From positions 1 through 64,000 of the forward strand of contig CAJOIE010000003.1 in assembly GCA_905234605.1 (NCBI GenBank): a stretch of DNA of 64,000 nucleotides, written 5' to 3'. Source of the DNA: an uncultured Bacteroidaceae bacterium. GTDB taxonomy: Bacteria; Bacteroidota; Bacteroidia; Bacteroidales; Bacteroidaceae. How positions within the stretch are numbered: position 1 is the stretch's first letter; each line of letters starts with the position of its first letter. Below the pieces are notes generated by a model that saw only the letters and a program-made list of their open reading frames with translations, was not told the origin of the DNA and did no database searches. The translations under genes were made by a program, and so were the position numbers. This document shows positions 36,128-44,641 of this stretch, piece after piece.

Positions 36128-37270
36128 TCAGTGGTTGAACACGATGCCGCGGGGGTCGATGCCGGCTTCGAAGGTGCCGAGGAGCTGTCCGTCGAGGCTG
36201 TAGCGTGCCACATAGCCTGGAGCGAAGTAGTCGCCGTAGCCTGTCTCAGCGTTGAAGCGATAGGATGTGACGAAGATCTCGCCCGAGGTGGGGTCGATGG
36301 CAATGGAGTTGGGTATCTCCACGCCTGCGAGGCTGCGCTCCTCCAAGCTGCCCGTGGCACAGTCGTAGACAGCGAGCTTGGGGCTGCCCGAGTAGGCATC
36401 GGTGACGATGTAGAGCTTATCCTCGTAGGCCGCAGTCATGTCGGCGCCCATGGCCATGTTGGTCACGGTGACAGGTGTCACGGTGCCGTCGGCGTACTTG
36501 CGCAAGCCACCTGCCTTGAGCACCGCTGTCCAGTCGGCGTTGTAGAGGTCGCCGTCCACGATGTAGAGGTCGCCGCCGGCAGCCACCAACTGCGACGGGT
36601 TGTTGATATTCTCGTCGGTGATGGCTGTCACGGTGCCGGCAGTCAGGTCGATGGCCGACACACAGGGTGCCAGGCCCATGCCATAGTCGGAGCAGGCCAC
36701 ATAGAGAGTGTTGCCAATGAGAGCCATGCCCTCGGGATAGGAGCCCACGGTGTAGGTGGCCTTGAGGCTGTAGTCGACAGTGTCGATGGCAGCCACACAG
36801 CCCCCATAGGTGCTCACGTAGACGCGCCCGTCGTGGGCCAGCAGGTGGCGGGGACTCTTGCCGCCGGCAGCACCCAGCAGGTCGGTCGTGCTGACGTGGT
36901 CGAGCGCCAGCTGCGAGGCAGCGTCGACCACCTCCACACGGTTCTCGCCGTCGACTGCCACATAGAGTTTCGAGCCGTAGATGATGCCTGCATTGGGGGT
37001 CATGCCAATGCTGCGGCCATTAAGCGTGGCAAAGATGTTCTGGCGGGCCTGCTGCGTGGTGAAGTCGTAGTAGGTGATGGAACCGGGGATGCCGCCATAC
37101 ATGTTGCCTGAGTTAATCACAAAGACGCCATTCTGCACGCTGGCAGCAGGGACGGGAGTTGTGCCGGGGTCGGCTGGAGTGGAGTTGACGCTCACCTCGT
37201 CGTCGGTGCAGGAGGTGACGACGGCTGCACCCATGGCGAGTGCAGCCAGAAGACTAAGATGCTTCTTCAT
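36128..37270 (-). CDS. btuG: Beta-propeller lipoprotein, probable BtuG-type B12-binding protein
   Basis: 380 aa; the lipobox 'AAVVTSC' puts the lipidated Cys at about residue 21. The rest repeats YncE-like blades: 'GSKLYVAVDGENRVEVVD', 'DGRVYVSTYGGCVAAID', 'GNTLYVACSDYGMGLAP', 'GGDLYIVDGDLY', 'EDKLYIVTDAYSG'. In gut Bacteroidetes, BtuG is a surface propeller lipoprotein that binds B12 tightly and docks on BtuB. The gene's ATG overlaps the btuB stop (ATGA at 37270-37267), implying translational coupling and a shared function. Assignment depends on this context. Confidence 0.75.
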   Translation of the reverse strand: MKKHLSLLAALAMGAAVVTSCTDDEVSVNSTPADPGTTPVPAASVQNGVFVINSGNMYGGIPGSITYYDFTTQQARQNIFATLNGRSIGMTPNAGIIYGSKLYVAVDGENRVEVVDAASQLALDHVSTTDLLGAAGGKSPRHLLAHDGRVYVSTYGGCVAAIDTVDYSLKATYTVGSYPEGMALIGNTLYVACSDYGMGLAPCVSAIDLTAGTVTAITDENINNPSQLVAAGGDLYIVDGDLYNADWTAVLKAGGLRKYADGTVTPVTVTNMAMGADMTAAYEDKLYIVTDAYSGSPKLAVYDCATGSLEERSLAGVEIPNSIAIDPTSGEIFVTSYRFNAETGYGDYFAPGYVARYSLDGQLLGTFEAGIDPRGIVFNH

Positions 37271-39225
37271 AGTGTGTTTAGTGAAAGGGTTAGGAAATAA
37301 TGTCGGCCAGGCATAGGATACAGCCTGATGATGTCGTACTGCCGGTTGAGGACGTTGCGGCACTCGGCACGGAGGGTGGCCGTGCAGCGGCGCAGACGCA
37401 GCTGGCGCGCCGCCGTGAGCGTCCATTCCCAATATGGCGGCAGGCGGGTGCCGTCGTGGTGCTCGTTGCTGCTGTAGCGCTCGCCACAGCCCTGTCCGCC
37501 GGCTGTGAGCTGCACCCACGGCGAGAGCCAGGCCACACTCACCGCGCCGATGTGGAGCGGCGTATAGGCTATCTGGAGACCATAGTAGGGCGAGGTGGCG
37601 AGTGTGCGGTTGGTTGCTTCCTGAAGGGTGTAGTTGGCCATGATACGCACCGAGTGGCCGCGCCCTGCATCGCAGGCCGCCTGGAGGGTGGCATCGATGC
37701 CACGGGTGCGCACGCGTCCGAGGTTGATGCAGCGGAAGATGAACATGTTGTAGGGCACAGCCTGGATCTTGTCGCTCACGTGGCCCGAGTAGGCATCGGC
37801 CGTAAGGGTCAGCGTGGTGCGCGGCAGGGGCGTGCCCGTGTAGGTGAAGCCCGCGTTGAACATGCTTGTGCACTCAGGCTTGAGGTCGGTGCTGCCGTAG
37901 TGGAAATAGTAGCTCTCGGTGAATGTGGGCGGGCGGAAGATGTCCTTGTAGGAGGCGTGCAGACTGAGCCCTGTCCTGCCCCATGGCTGAACGCTCACGC
38001 CTATGGATGGCGAGAGGTGGCTGATGGAGCGCGCATCAGAGCCCGTGCGCGCACGGTTGGAATGCAGCGAATGGAGCAGGCGCACCGTGGCCGTGGCATG
38101 GTGTGAGTGCCACTTCACAGCTGCCGTCTGCCACAGGGAGTTGCGCTGCGGACGGCGGTCCTGCGGCAGCGTGGAGTTGAGGTTGTGGACGGCATAGTCG
38201 GCAGCATAGGACACACTCCAGTGTGAAGAGGCTGTGGCGAGTGCCGAGAGCGTGGCGTAGTAGTCGCGCTGCCAGTAGGCCGCATCGCGCACATGGCTGG
38301 GATAGAGAGGGTCGGCATAGTCGCTCGCGGCCCAGTCCCACTTGGCTGCGGCACGCATCGTCAGGCGACGGCCCAGACGCTGCGTCCATGCGGCCTGGGC
38401 ATAGACATTGCGCTCGGAGAGTGTCTCGCGGCTCAGCTGCGAGTAGTAGTACACCTGTCCTGGCAGCTGACGGTCGGCACCGTAGGCATAGACCTTGGCC
38501 GTTAGCGTCTGCGAGACCGACGGCTGCCAGAGTGCCGACAGCTCGCCGTGGGCTGCGTCCATGCGGCTGTTGCGGCGGTGCTCACGTGTCACGAGGCTTA
38601 CGTTGCGGAAGGTGAAGGGGTAGCCGTTGTCGGCATGTGTGTAGCTGCCCGTGGCACCGAGGGTGAGACGGTCGCCGAGCGGCTGCTGCACGGTGAGATG
38701 CGGGCTGACGTAGCCGTAGGAGCCGGCACGCACATCGGCACTGACACGCGGCTGCCACCCCGGCAACGGCTGCGCGAGGCTGTTCATGAAGAGCACAGCA
38801 GGCTGGGCTGCCGTACGGGCAGGGACAAAGATGTCGTCGGCATCGCCTATGCTCAGCGAGAGACGCTCCACATCGGCCAGCGAATAACGCCCGAGGTCGA
38901 TCTCGCCGCTAAGGGCATCGCTGAGCATAAGCCCGTCGACAGCCACGCCCGTATGCTTGGTCCCGAGCCCACGCACGGACACCGTCTTCATGCCTCCGGC
39001 ACCGCCGTAGTCGCGCAGTGTGACAGAGGGCAGATGGTGCAAGGCATCGGCAAAGCCGGTGATGCCCATCTGTCGCATCTCATCGCGCTCCAGCACATGA
39101 ACCGGCACAGCAGCGCGCAGGGCACGCGTGCGGGCTGTCTCGACGACATCGACGGGGCGCATCTGCCTTGTGGCCGCAGTGTCGGTCACAAGAGAGCACA
39201 GGCTGAGCACAATGGCTGTCAACAT
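37267..39225 (-). CDS. btuB: TonB-dependent receptor, probable BtuB
   Basis: 652 aa. The start MLTAIVLSLCSLVTDTAAT opens a signal peptide. The plug domain (about 30-150) has 'MRQMGITGFADALHHLPSV', 'SVRGLGTKHTGVAVDG' and 'LADVERLSLSIGDADDIF'. The C-terminal barrel ends in 'RNVLNRQYDIIRLYPMPGRH' with a final beta-strand. At about 630 mature residues it resembles BtuB rather than the much larger SusC type. It imports cobalamin across the outer membrane using TonB. The operon starts only 80 bp after the tRNA-fMet gene and no cobalamin riboswitch is visible. Confidence 0.85.
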   Translation of the reverse strand: MLTAIVLSLCSLVTDTAATRQMRPVDVVETARTRALRAAVPVHVLERDEMRQMGITGFADALHHLPSVTLRDYGGAGGMKTVSVRGLGTKHTGVAVDGLMLSDALSGEIDLGRYSLADVERLSLSIGDADDIFVPARTAAQPAVLFMNSLAQPLPGWQPRVSADVRAGSYGYVSPHLTVQQPLGDRLTLGATGSYTHADNGYPFTFRNVSLVTREHRRNSRMDAAHGELSALWQPSVSQTLTAKVYAYGADRQLPGQVYYYSQLSRETLSERNVYAQAAWTQRLGRRLTMRAAAKWDWAASDYADPLYPSHVRDAAYWQRDYYATLSALATASSHWSVSYAADYAVHNLNSTLPQDRRPQRNSLWQTAAVKWHSHHATATVRLLHSLHSNRARTGSDARSISHLSPSIGVSVQPWGRTGLSLHASYKDIFRPPTFTESYYFHYGSTDLKPECTSMFNAGFTYTGTPLPRTTLTLTADAYSGHVSDKIQAVPYNMFIFRCINLGRVRTRGIDATLQAACDAGRGHSVRIMANYTLQEATNRTLATSPYYGLQIAYTPLHIGAVSVAWLSPWVQLTAGGQGCGERYSSNEHHDGTRLPPYWEWTLTAARQLRLRRCTATLRAECRNVLNRQYDIIRLYPMPGRHYFLTLSLNTL

Positions 39226-39269
39226 CTTGAACGTGAATAGTGCATACCGCGGGCAAACATCATGCACGG

Positions 39270-39298
39270 AAAAAGGACCGCCTCTTGTGGCAGTCCTT
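39270..39298 (-). terminator. Strong terminator between tRNA-fMet and btuB
   Basis: AAGGAC/GTCCTT with an inner GCC/GGC (39273-39298) is followed by T5 on the minus strand (39274-39270). It should end the tRNA transcript 8 nt after the tRNA. Confidence 0.85.
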
Positions 39299-39305
39299 CC
39301 CTGTG

Positions 39306-39378
39306 TTGCGGAGGTCCGACTCGAACGGGCGACCTCCAGGTTATGAGCCTGGCGAGCTACCAACTGCTCCACTCCGCG
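39306..39378 (-). tRNA. Initiator tRNA-fMet(CAT), unusual anticodon stem
   Basis: Acceptor CGCGGAG/CTCCGCA leaves C1 and A72 unpaired, the initiator hallmark; the D stem has A11-U24, also an initiator feature. The anticodon stem-loop is CCAGG-CTCATAA-CCTGG, so the three usual G-C pairs are A-U, G-C, G-C instead. The T stem GCCCG/CGGAC has one C-A mismatch. No CCA is encoded. Confidence 0.88.
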
Positions 39379-39404
39379 ATGTGACGGTTTCCCGTTTGCG
39401 GTTG

Positions 39405-39436
39405 CAAAGGTAGACCTTTCTGAGCTTCTGTGCAAG
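39405..39436 (-). promoter_or_regulatory. Promoter of tRNA-fMet
   Basis: CTTG (39436-39433), 20 bp, TACCTTTG (39412-39405) on the minus strand, 27 bp before the tRNA. Confidence 0.7.
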
Positions 39437-39505
39437 ACCTGCAAGAAAAAAGTTGCCTCATGGCAGTCCCAATGCGCACGTGTGCACAAAGCTGAGGCCA
39501 AATCC

Positions 39506-39536
39506 TTGGTCGGAAACGCGCGAAAGCCTACTTTTG
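39506..39536 (+). promoter_or_regulatory. Promoter of the TetR-fabG-rluA operon
   Basis: TTGG (39506-39509), 19 bp, TACTTTTG (39529-39536), 40 bp before the TetR start. Confidence 0.6.
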
Positions 39537-39575
39537 CACGGACTCCACAAGCATGGAGAAAAAGCAACAAGCATC

Positions 39576-40166
39576 ATGGCAGTAGCACGCACACGCCAGA
39601 AGCTGGTGGATGTGGCCCGGCAGCTCTTCGCCAAGAAGGGGCTCGAAGACACCACCATGAACGACATAGCGCAGGCATCGGGGCTCGGACGCCGCACACT
39701 ATACACCTACTTCAAGAGCAAGGAGGAGGTGTATGCCGCCGTAATCGACGGCGAGCTGATGCGCATCTCATCGACCTTCCTCGCCGTGGCACGCAAGCAG
39801 CTCTCGCCCGAGAACAAGCTGGTGGAACTCATCTTTGCCCACCTGAGCCTCATAAAGGAAGCCGTGGAGCGCAACGGCAACCTGCGCGCCCAGTTCTTCC
39901 GCAACATCTGGCAAGTGGAGAGCGTGCGCAAGAAGTATGACCGCATTGAGCGCGACATCTTTGCCAAGACCATTGCCGAGGGAGTGGAACAGGGCATCTT
40001 CGAGATCGACGACCTGTCGCTATACACCGACATACTGCATGCCTGTGTGAAAGGGCTTGAGGTGCCATACATCTACGGCCGCCTCGGCGAAGGACTCAAC
40101 ATACACGGCGTCAGACCCATCATACGCCACCTCATACGCAAAGCCTTCGGCAAGGAACGAGCTTGA
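39576..40166 (+). CDS. TetR/AcrR family transcriptional regulator
   Basis: 196 aa from MAVARTRQKLVDVARQLF. The helix-turn-helix is at about 10-55: 'KKGLEDTTMNDIAQASGLGR' then 'RTLYTYFKSKEEVYAAVI'. The C-terminal ligand-binding half is all helical. It is the first gene of an apparent operon with fabG (39 bp later), so it may control fatty-acid synthesis genes, but the ligand is unknown. Confidence 0.9.
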   Translation: MAVARTRQKLVDVARQLFAKKGLEDTTMNDIAQASGLGRRTLYTYFKSKEEVYAAVIDGELMRISSTFLAVARKQLSPENKLVELIFAHLSLIKEAVERNGNLRAQFFRNIWQVESVRKKYDRIERDIFAKTIAEGVEQGIFEIDDLSLYTDILHACVKGLEVPYIYGRLGEGLNIHGVRPIIRHLIRKAFGKERA

Positions 40167-40204
40167 CACTAATCATTCAAACAAAACTATAACATAATAC
40201 TGAC

Positions 40205-40951
40205 ATGGGACTACTACAAGGCAAGACGGCTCTCATCACAGGAGCTGCACGCGGCATAGGCAAAGCCATCGCACTGCGCTTTGCTGCCGAAGGAGCTAAC
40301 ATCGCATTCACCGACCTCGTAATCGACGAGAACGGCGAGGCCACACGCAAGGAGATAGAGGCTCTGGGCGTGACATGCCGCGCCTACGCCTCCAACGCCG
40401 CCGACTTCGCTGCAACAGAGACTTTGGTGAAGCAGGTGAAGGACGACTTCGGAAGCGTGGACGTGCTGGTGAACAACGCCGGCATCACCAAGGACGGCCT
40501 GATGCTGCGCATGACAGAGCAGCAGTGGGATGCCGTGATTGGCGTCAACCTCAAGTCGGCATTCAACTTCATTCATGCCGTGGTGCCGGTGATGATGCGC
40601 CAACGCGGCGGCTCCATCATCAATATGGCCAGCGTGGTGGGCGTGCACGGCAATGCCGGACAGGCCAACTATGCAGCCTCGAAGGCCGGCATGATAGCTC
40701 TGGCCAAGAGCATAGCCCAGGAGATGGGTGCCAAGGGCATACGCGCCAACGCCATTGCCCCAGGCTTCATCGAGACAGCCATGACAGCCCAGCTGCCCGA
40801 GGAGGTGCGCCAGGAATGGTGCAAGAAGATACCCTTGCGCCGTGGCGGCACACCCGACGACGTGGCCAACGTGGCCCTCTTCCTCGCCTCCGACCTGAGC
40901 TCATACGTCAGCGGTCAGGTGATACAGATTGACGGCGGCATGAACATGTAG
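40205..40951 (+). CDS. fabG: 3-oxoacyl-ACP reductase FabG
   Basis: 248 aa. 'ALITGAARGIGKAIALRFA' is the NADPH-binding loop, 'VDVLVNNAGITKDGL' the NAG motif and 'INMASVVGVHGNAGQANYAA' with the following 'SK' gives the Ser-Tyr-Lys triad. The end 'SSYVSGQVIQIDGGMNM' is typical of FabG. It reduces beta-ketoacyl-ACP in fatty-acid elongation. Confidence 0.93.
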   Translation: MGLLQGKTALITGAARGIGKAIALRFAAEGANIAFTDLVIDENGEATRKEIEALGVTCRAYASNAADFAATETLVKQVKDDFGSVDVLVNNAGITKDGLMLRMTEQQWDAVIGVNLKSAFNFIHAVVPVMMRQRGGSIINMASVVGVHGNAGQANYAASKAGMIALAKSIAQEMGAKGIRANAIAPGFIETAMTAQLPEEVRQEWCKKIPLRRGGTPDDVANVALFLASDLSSYVSGQVIQIDGGMNM

Positions 40952-40957
40952 GGAAAC

Positions 40958-41674
40958 GTGGAAGTAGTCTACGAGGACAACCACATCATCGTCGTGCACA
41001 AACAAGCAGGCGAGATTGTGCAAGGCGACAAAACGGGCGACCGGCCGCTGTCGGAGCTCGTGAAAGCCTACATCAAGGAGCACTACGCCAAGCCTGGCGC
41101 AGTGTTCCTTGGTGTTGTGCACAGGCTGGACCGTCCCGTGAGCGGGTTGGTGGTGTTTGCCCGCACGAGCAAGGCTCTCACACGGCTCAACGAGATGTTC
41201 CGCAACGCCACGGTGGAGAAGACCTACTATGCCGTTGTGCACAATGCACCACAGGCTGCCGAGGCGACACTGACACACTACCTGCTGCGCAACGAACAGA
41301 CCAACAAGAGCTACGTGACCAATGCCGGACGGGCAGGAGCCAAGAAGGCCGTGCTCGACTACAGGCTCGCAGGCAGCAGTGAGCACTACCGCCTGCTTGA
41401 AGTGCACCTACACACGGGCCGGCACCACCAGATACGCTGCCAGCTGGCTGCCATAGGGTGTGTCATTGCCGGCGACCTCAAATATGGCGCACGACGCAGC
41501 AACGCCGACGGCAGTATATGCCTGCACGCAGGTCGCATCCGGTTTGAGCATCCAGTGTCGCACACACTGATAGACATCAGTGCGCCACTACCAAAAACAG
41601 GGCCTTGGAAAGGTTTTCAAGACGCCGTGCCTGAACTGGCAACAGCAATCACTCCCGCACCTGCTGGAATGTGA
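40958..41674 (+). CDS. RluA-family pseudouridine synthase
   Basis: 238 aa, starting with GTG six bases after the fabG stop. The catalytic motif 'VHRLDRPVSGLVVFARTSKA' carries the essential Asp (about residue 54); 'LHTGRHHQIRCQLAAIGCVI' and 'GDLKYGA' follow. There is no S4 domain, so it is a stand-alone enzyme modifying rRNA or tRNA uridines; the target cannot be assigned. Its last 26 bp overlap the 3' end of the convergent DUF4827 gene. Confidence 0.92.
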   Translation: MEVVYEDNHIIVVHKQAGEIVQGDKTGDRPLSELVKAYIKEHYAKPGAVFLGVVHRLDRPVSGLVVFARTSKALTRLNEMFRNATVEKTYYAVVHNAPQAAEATLTHYLLRNEQTNKSYVTNAGRAGAKKAVLDYRLAGSSEHYRLLEVHLHTGRHHQIRCQLAAIGCVIAGDLKYGARRSNADGSICLHAGRIRFEHPVSHTLIDISAPLPKTGPWKGFQDAVPELATAITPAPAGM

Positions 41675-42347
41675 TTTCGTAGAAGCAAGGATACACGCTT
41701 TGCCTTGCAAGAACTGTTCCCTCAGAGTGGGGAACGATGAGCCGCACCTTGGCTATCGACTCGTCGGCACTGAGCTGACGACCTATATGGATGTAGCTGA
41801 AAGGCACCAACCAACCTGAAGGCACCTCGGTGGACGAGTACATGCGATACATGGCTCCCCCGCCGCCATCGGTATTGAAGGAGGCCGTGAAGGTGCCGTA
41901 TGAGTTGGAGATGTCGATGATGTCGGGACTCGAAGAGTAGTAGAGCACATCGTTGCGAGTGAGCAATGAGTCGCTCATGATGTTATATTCCCAGTAGCGG
42001 GCTATGACACGCTTGCTCTGCCCCGAGAGCAGACGCTCGCCGGCACCACGGCGCACGATTTGCATGTAGACACCGCTGTTGCTGAAGAGCACATACTCGT
42101 TGCGCTCCAGACTGGTGACCGTGTCCTGCGCGAGGAACTGCTCTTCAGTGATGACATTGATGCGCCCCACATGAAGAAGCGTGTCGCCGTCGCTGCTGAC
42201 GATGGAAGCATCGCGGGCAATGAAGGCTGCCACTGCCTTACGCTCGTCCTTCTTCTGGTCGGCATAAGTCTTGTCGTCGTGGCATGAACCAAGCGCAATC
42301 GCAACAAGCAGAAGCGTACCGGCTATAGTGAAGAGGCGTGAGCGCAT
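41649..42347 (-). CDS. DUF4827 family lipoprotein
   Basis: 232 aa from MRSRLFTIAGTLLLVAIALG; the lipobox 'IALGSC' gives a lipidated Cys at about 22. 'RKAVAAFIARDASIVSS', 'GVYMQIVRRGAGERL' and 'YWEYNIMSDSLL' fit the DUF4827 family, whose fold resembles FKBP-type domains. Function is unknown. It overlaps the rluA-family gene by 26 bp at the 3' end. Confidence 0.8.
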   Translation of the reverse strand: MRSRLFTIAGTLLLVAIALGSCHDDKTYADQKKDERKAVAAFIARDASIVSSDGDTLLHVGRINVITEEQFLAQDTVTSLERNEYVLFSNSGVYMQIVRRGAGERLLSGQSKRVIARYWEYNIMSDSLLTRNDVLYYSSSPDIIDISNSYGTFTASFNTDGGGGAMYRMYSSTEVPSGWLVPFSYIHIGRQLSADESIAKVRLIVPHSEGTVLARQSVYPCFYEITFQQVRE

Positions 42348-42396
42348 AAGTGAGCAAAGGTTACAACTTGAGAAATGGAGGCAAGGAGCATTAGGG

Positions 42397-44352
42397 CTAA
42401 GCTTTCTGCTCTGCCTTGGTATCGAGCACCTGATAGGCTGAGTGCTGGCTCTTATATTCCGGCACAATGGCTTTCATCTTAGCTACTGTCCGCATGTCAT
42501 CGTAGCGGCACGAGATGGCATATAGCTCATCAATGTCGGCACACACTGCCTTGTAGTCATACTCACGCACCTGGGCTATCTTTATCTTCGCATTGAAGGT
42601 GGGCTTGGTGGCTTCCTCGTCGTTGAGCACTTCCTCATAGAGTTTCTCACCATCACGCAGGCCTGTGAACTCTATTGACACTCCTTCTACCCCGCTGAGC
42701 ATTATCATGCGACGTGCCAGGTCGGCAATACGCACAGGCTTGCCCATATCGAAGACAAATATCTCGCCGCCACGTCCCATGGTGCCTGCCTCGAGCACGA
42801 GCTTGCATGCCTCGGGGATTAGCATGAAGAAACGTATGATGTCGGGATGCGTCACCGTGACGGGACCACCCTGCTGTATCTGCCGCTTGAAGAGAGGTAT
42901 CACAGAGCCGTTGCTGCCAAGGACATTGCCGAAGCGGGTGGTGACAAACTGCGTTATCGGTTTCTGCCCGTTGGCCATCAATGGGGCTGTGCCATCCTTG
43001 ATGGCCTTGTCAAGGCTCTGAACATATATCTCACAGATGCGCTTGGAGCAACCCATGACATTAGTAGGATTAACAGCCTTGTCGGTGGAAATCATCACGA
43101 ACTTGCGTACACCGTAGCGCACCGCCAAATCGGCCATCACGCGCGTACCTATAATATTATTATGCACTGCTTCGCTGGGATTGTCCTCCATCATGGGCAC
43201 ATGCTTGTAGGCCGCGGCGTGGAACAGATAGTCCACCTTATGGCTCTGGAATATGTGCTCCATGCGACTGGCATCGGTGATGGTGGTGACAATGGTCTGC
43301 ACCTTCACGTCGGGGAAGTCGTGCTGCATCATCAGGCGTATGTCGTGCTGGGGAGTCTCGGCCTCATCTATGAGCAACATGCATGCAGGCTTGAAGTTCG
43401 CCACCTGCCGGACAATCTCCGAGCCTATGCTGCCCGCCGAACCTGTTATGAGAATTGTAGTGCCTGACAGCATCTCGCCAACGGCCTTGAGGTCAACATG
43501 TATCTCATCGCGTGGCAGAAGGTCCTCAATCTGTATCTCGCGCAACTGCACATGCATGCTGTCGCCCTTGCCATCCCACTCCTGCATGGCAGCATCGGCT
43601 GTATAGACGGTGATGTTGGCATCCAGCAGGCGCTCCGTGAATGAGTGGTCAATGGTGAGACGTTCCTTCTTCAGCGGCGATACAAGCAACGTGCGCACCC
43701 CACGGGTGAGCATTTTCTTAATCAGGTGTTCATCGTTGTTGAACACGTTCACGCCTTGCAGGATATGCCCTTGCATCTTGTCCTCAGGATCTGCAACGAA
43801 GCCACACAGCTTGAAGCGAGCCGGACGCGACATGCGCAGGTTCTTGGCAATTGCCATGCCTCCCTCGTGGACTCCGTATATGAAGCACCGGCGCACATGC
43901 TGGTCAAGGAGCATGTGGTCATGCATCATCTTGACAAAGATGCGCGCACCACCCATAATGAGTGTTGCTATCAGGGTCATCACCAGCAGCTCGCGAATGC
44001 GCAGCGGAGCCATGTAGGCATCTGAATGGAAGAAGATACGCACCACAATGGCAAAGCTGACGCCTATCAGGTTAGCCACCAGAACGCGATAGAGGTCGGA
44101 GAACGAGGAATAGCGGAAGACCCCCGAGTATGTGCGCATCACACGGAAGCCAATGAGGAAGAACAGCAGGTAGAACAGCAGGGTCCGCAGCAGCGGCCAG
44201 AACATGTGCATTGTGGCTATACGGCCGTGGTTGAGGAAAAATACCGTGAAACCGCTGAATACGACTACTGCACAATCAAAGAGAAGGATGGCCCAGAACG
44301 GGAGGGCACCCCTGGAGAAATACCACTGAAAAACACGTTTTATCCTTTCCAT
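42397..44352 (-). CDS. Membrane-bound nucleotide-sugar 4,6-dehydratase/epimerase (CapD/PglF-like)
   Basis: 651 aa from MERIKRVFQWYFSRG. Four membrane segments span about residues 15-125, followed by a first Rossmann-like module ('RRCFIYGVHEGGMAIAKNLR'). The catalytic SDR domain starts with 'TILITGSAGSIGSEIVRQV' (about 295) and has 'ISTDKAVNPTNVMGCSKR', where Met replaces the usual Tyr, as in PglF-type dehydratases. It should convert UDP-GlcNAc to a 4-keto-6-deoxy sugar for a surface polysaccharide or glycan. No other capsule gene is nearby. TATCTTTG lies at 44387-44380; a C8 tract adjoins the -33 region. Confidence 0.88.
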   Translation of the reverse strand: MERIKRVFQWYFSRGALPFWAILLFDCAVVVFSGFTVFFLNHGRIATMHMFWPLLRTLLFYLLFFLIGFRVMRTYSGVFRYSSFSDLYRVLVANLIGVSFAIVVRIFFHSDAYMAPLRIRELLVMTLIATLIMGGARIFVKMMHDHMLLDQHVRRCFIYGVHEGGMAIAKNLRMSRPARFKLCGFVADPEDKMQGHILQGVNVFNNDEHLIKKMLTRGVRTLLVSPLKKERLTIDHSFTERLLDANITVYTADAAMQEWDGKGDSMHVQLREIQIEDLLPRDEIHVDLKAVGEMLSGTTILITGSAGSIGSEIVRQVANFKPACMLLIDEAETPQHDIRLMMQHDFPDVKVQTIVTTITDASRMEHIFQSHKVDYLFHAAAYKHVPMMEDNPSEAVHNNIIGTRVMADLAVRYGVRKFVMISTDKAVNPTNVMGCSKRICEIYVQSLDKAIKDGTAPLMANGQKPITQFVTTRFGNVLGSNGSVIPLFKRQIQQGGPVTVTHPDIIRFFMLIPEACKLVLEAGTMGRGGEIFVFDMGKPVRIADLARRMIMLSGVEGVSIEFTGLRDGEKLYEEVLNDEEATKPTFNAKIKIAQVREYDYKAVCADIDELYAISCRYDDMRTVAKMKAIVPEYKSQHSAYQVLDTKAEQKA

Positions 44353-44478
44353 GTAAACGTTATTCGCGCCATTATTATGCAAAGATAACCCAAAAACCAT
44401 TTGCGGCCAAGCCCCCCCCGATTTTTTATTAAAACGGCAACTCCACAGAGCTCGCGGCGAAAATATCGCGGGCTTGCA

Positions 44479-44509
44479 CTTGGTCATTGTGCGAAAAGGC
44501 GTACCTTTG
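44479..44509 (+). promoter_or_regulatory. Promoter of the rplM-rpsI-rpsB-tsf operon
   Basis: CTTG (44479-44482), 19 bp, TACCTTTG (44502-44509). Transcription should start near 44516. Confidence 0.75.
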
Positions 44510-44613
44510 CACGCCGATTATTATCAAGGGTCACTCTGTAACGACCCTCACCCGCATGTGTTAATAGCTCTTCTCATTGGCCTGGGAGAGTGGTTAGGGA
44601 ATCATCGGGTGCC

Positions 44614-44641
44614 GCAGGTTTCACCGCACGGTGAGCCTTGC
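44614..44641 (+). promoter_or_regulatory. Hairpin in the rplM leader, candidate L13 autoregulatory site
   Basis: TCACC-GCAC-GGTGA is extended by GCAGG/CTTGC around a small bulge, 44 nt before the rplM start codon. Leaders bound by ribosomal protein L13 are known in other phyla; this one is only a candidate. Confidence 0.4.

Noticed and set aside
37271-37873. N-terminal extension of the propeller lipoprotein frame to 581 aa
   Set aside because: The extension lies inside the btuB coding region; a lipoprotein signal starts at 37270 and overlaps the btuB stop by ATGA.
39226-39305. Cobalamin riboswitch before btuB
   Set aside because: A short 'GGGAAGGACTGCCAC' string looked promising, but it belongs to the tRNA terminator and none of the other riboswitch elements is present.
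44560-44640. tRNA-like start 'GGGAGAGTGGTTAGGG' before rplM
   Set aside because: It resembles a D-arm, but no acceptor, anticodon or T arm can be completed.
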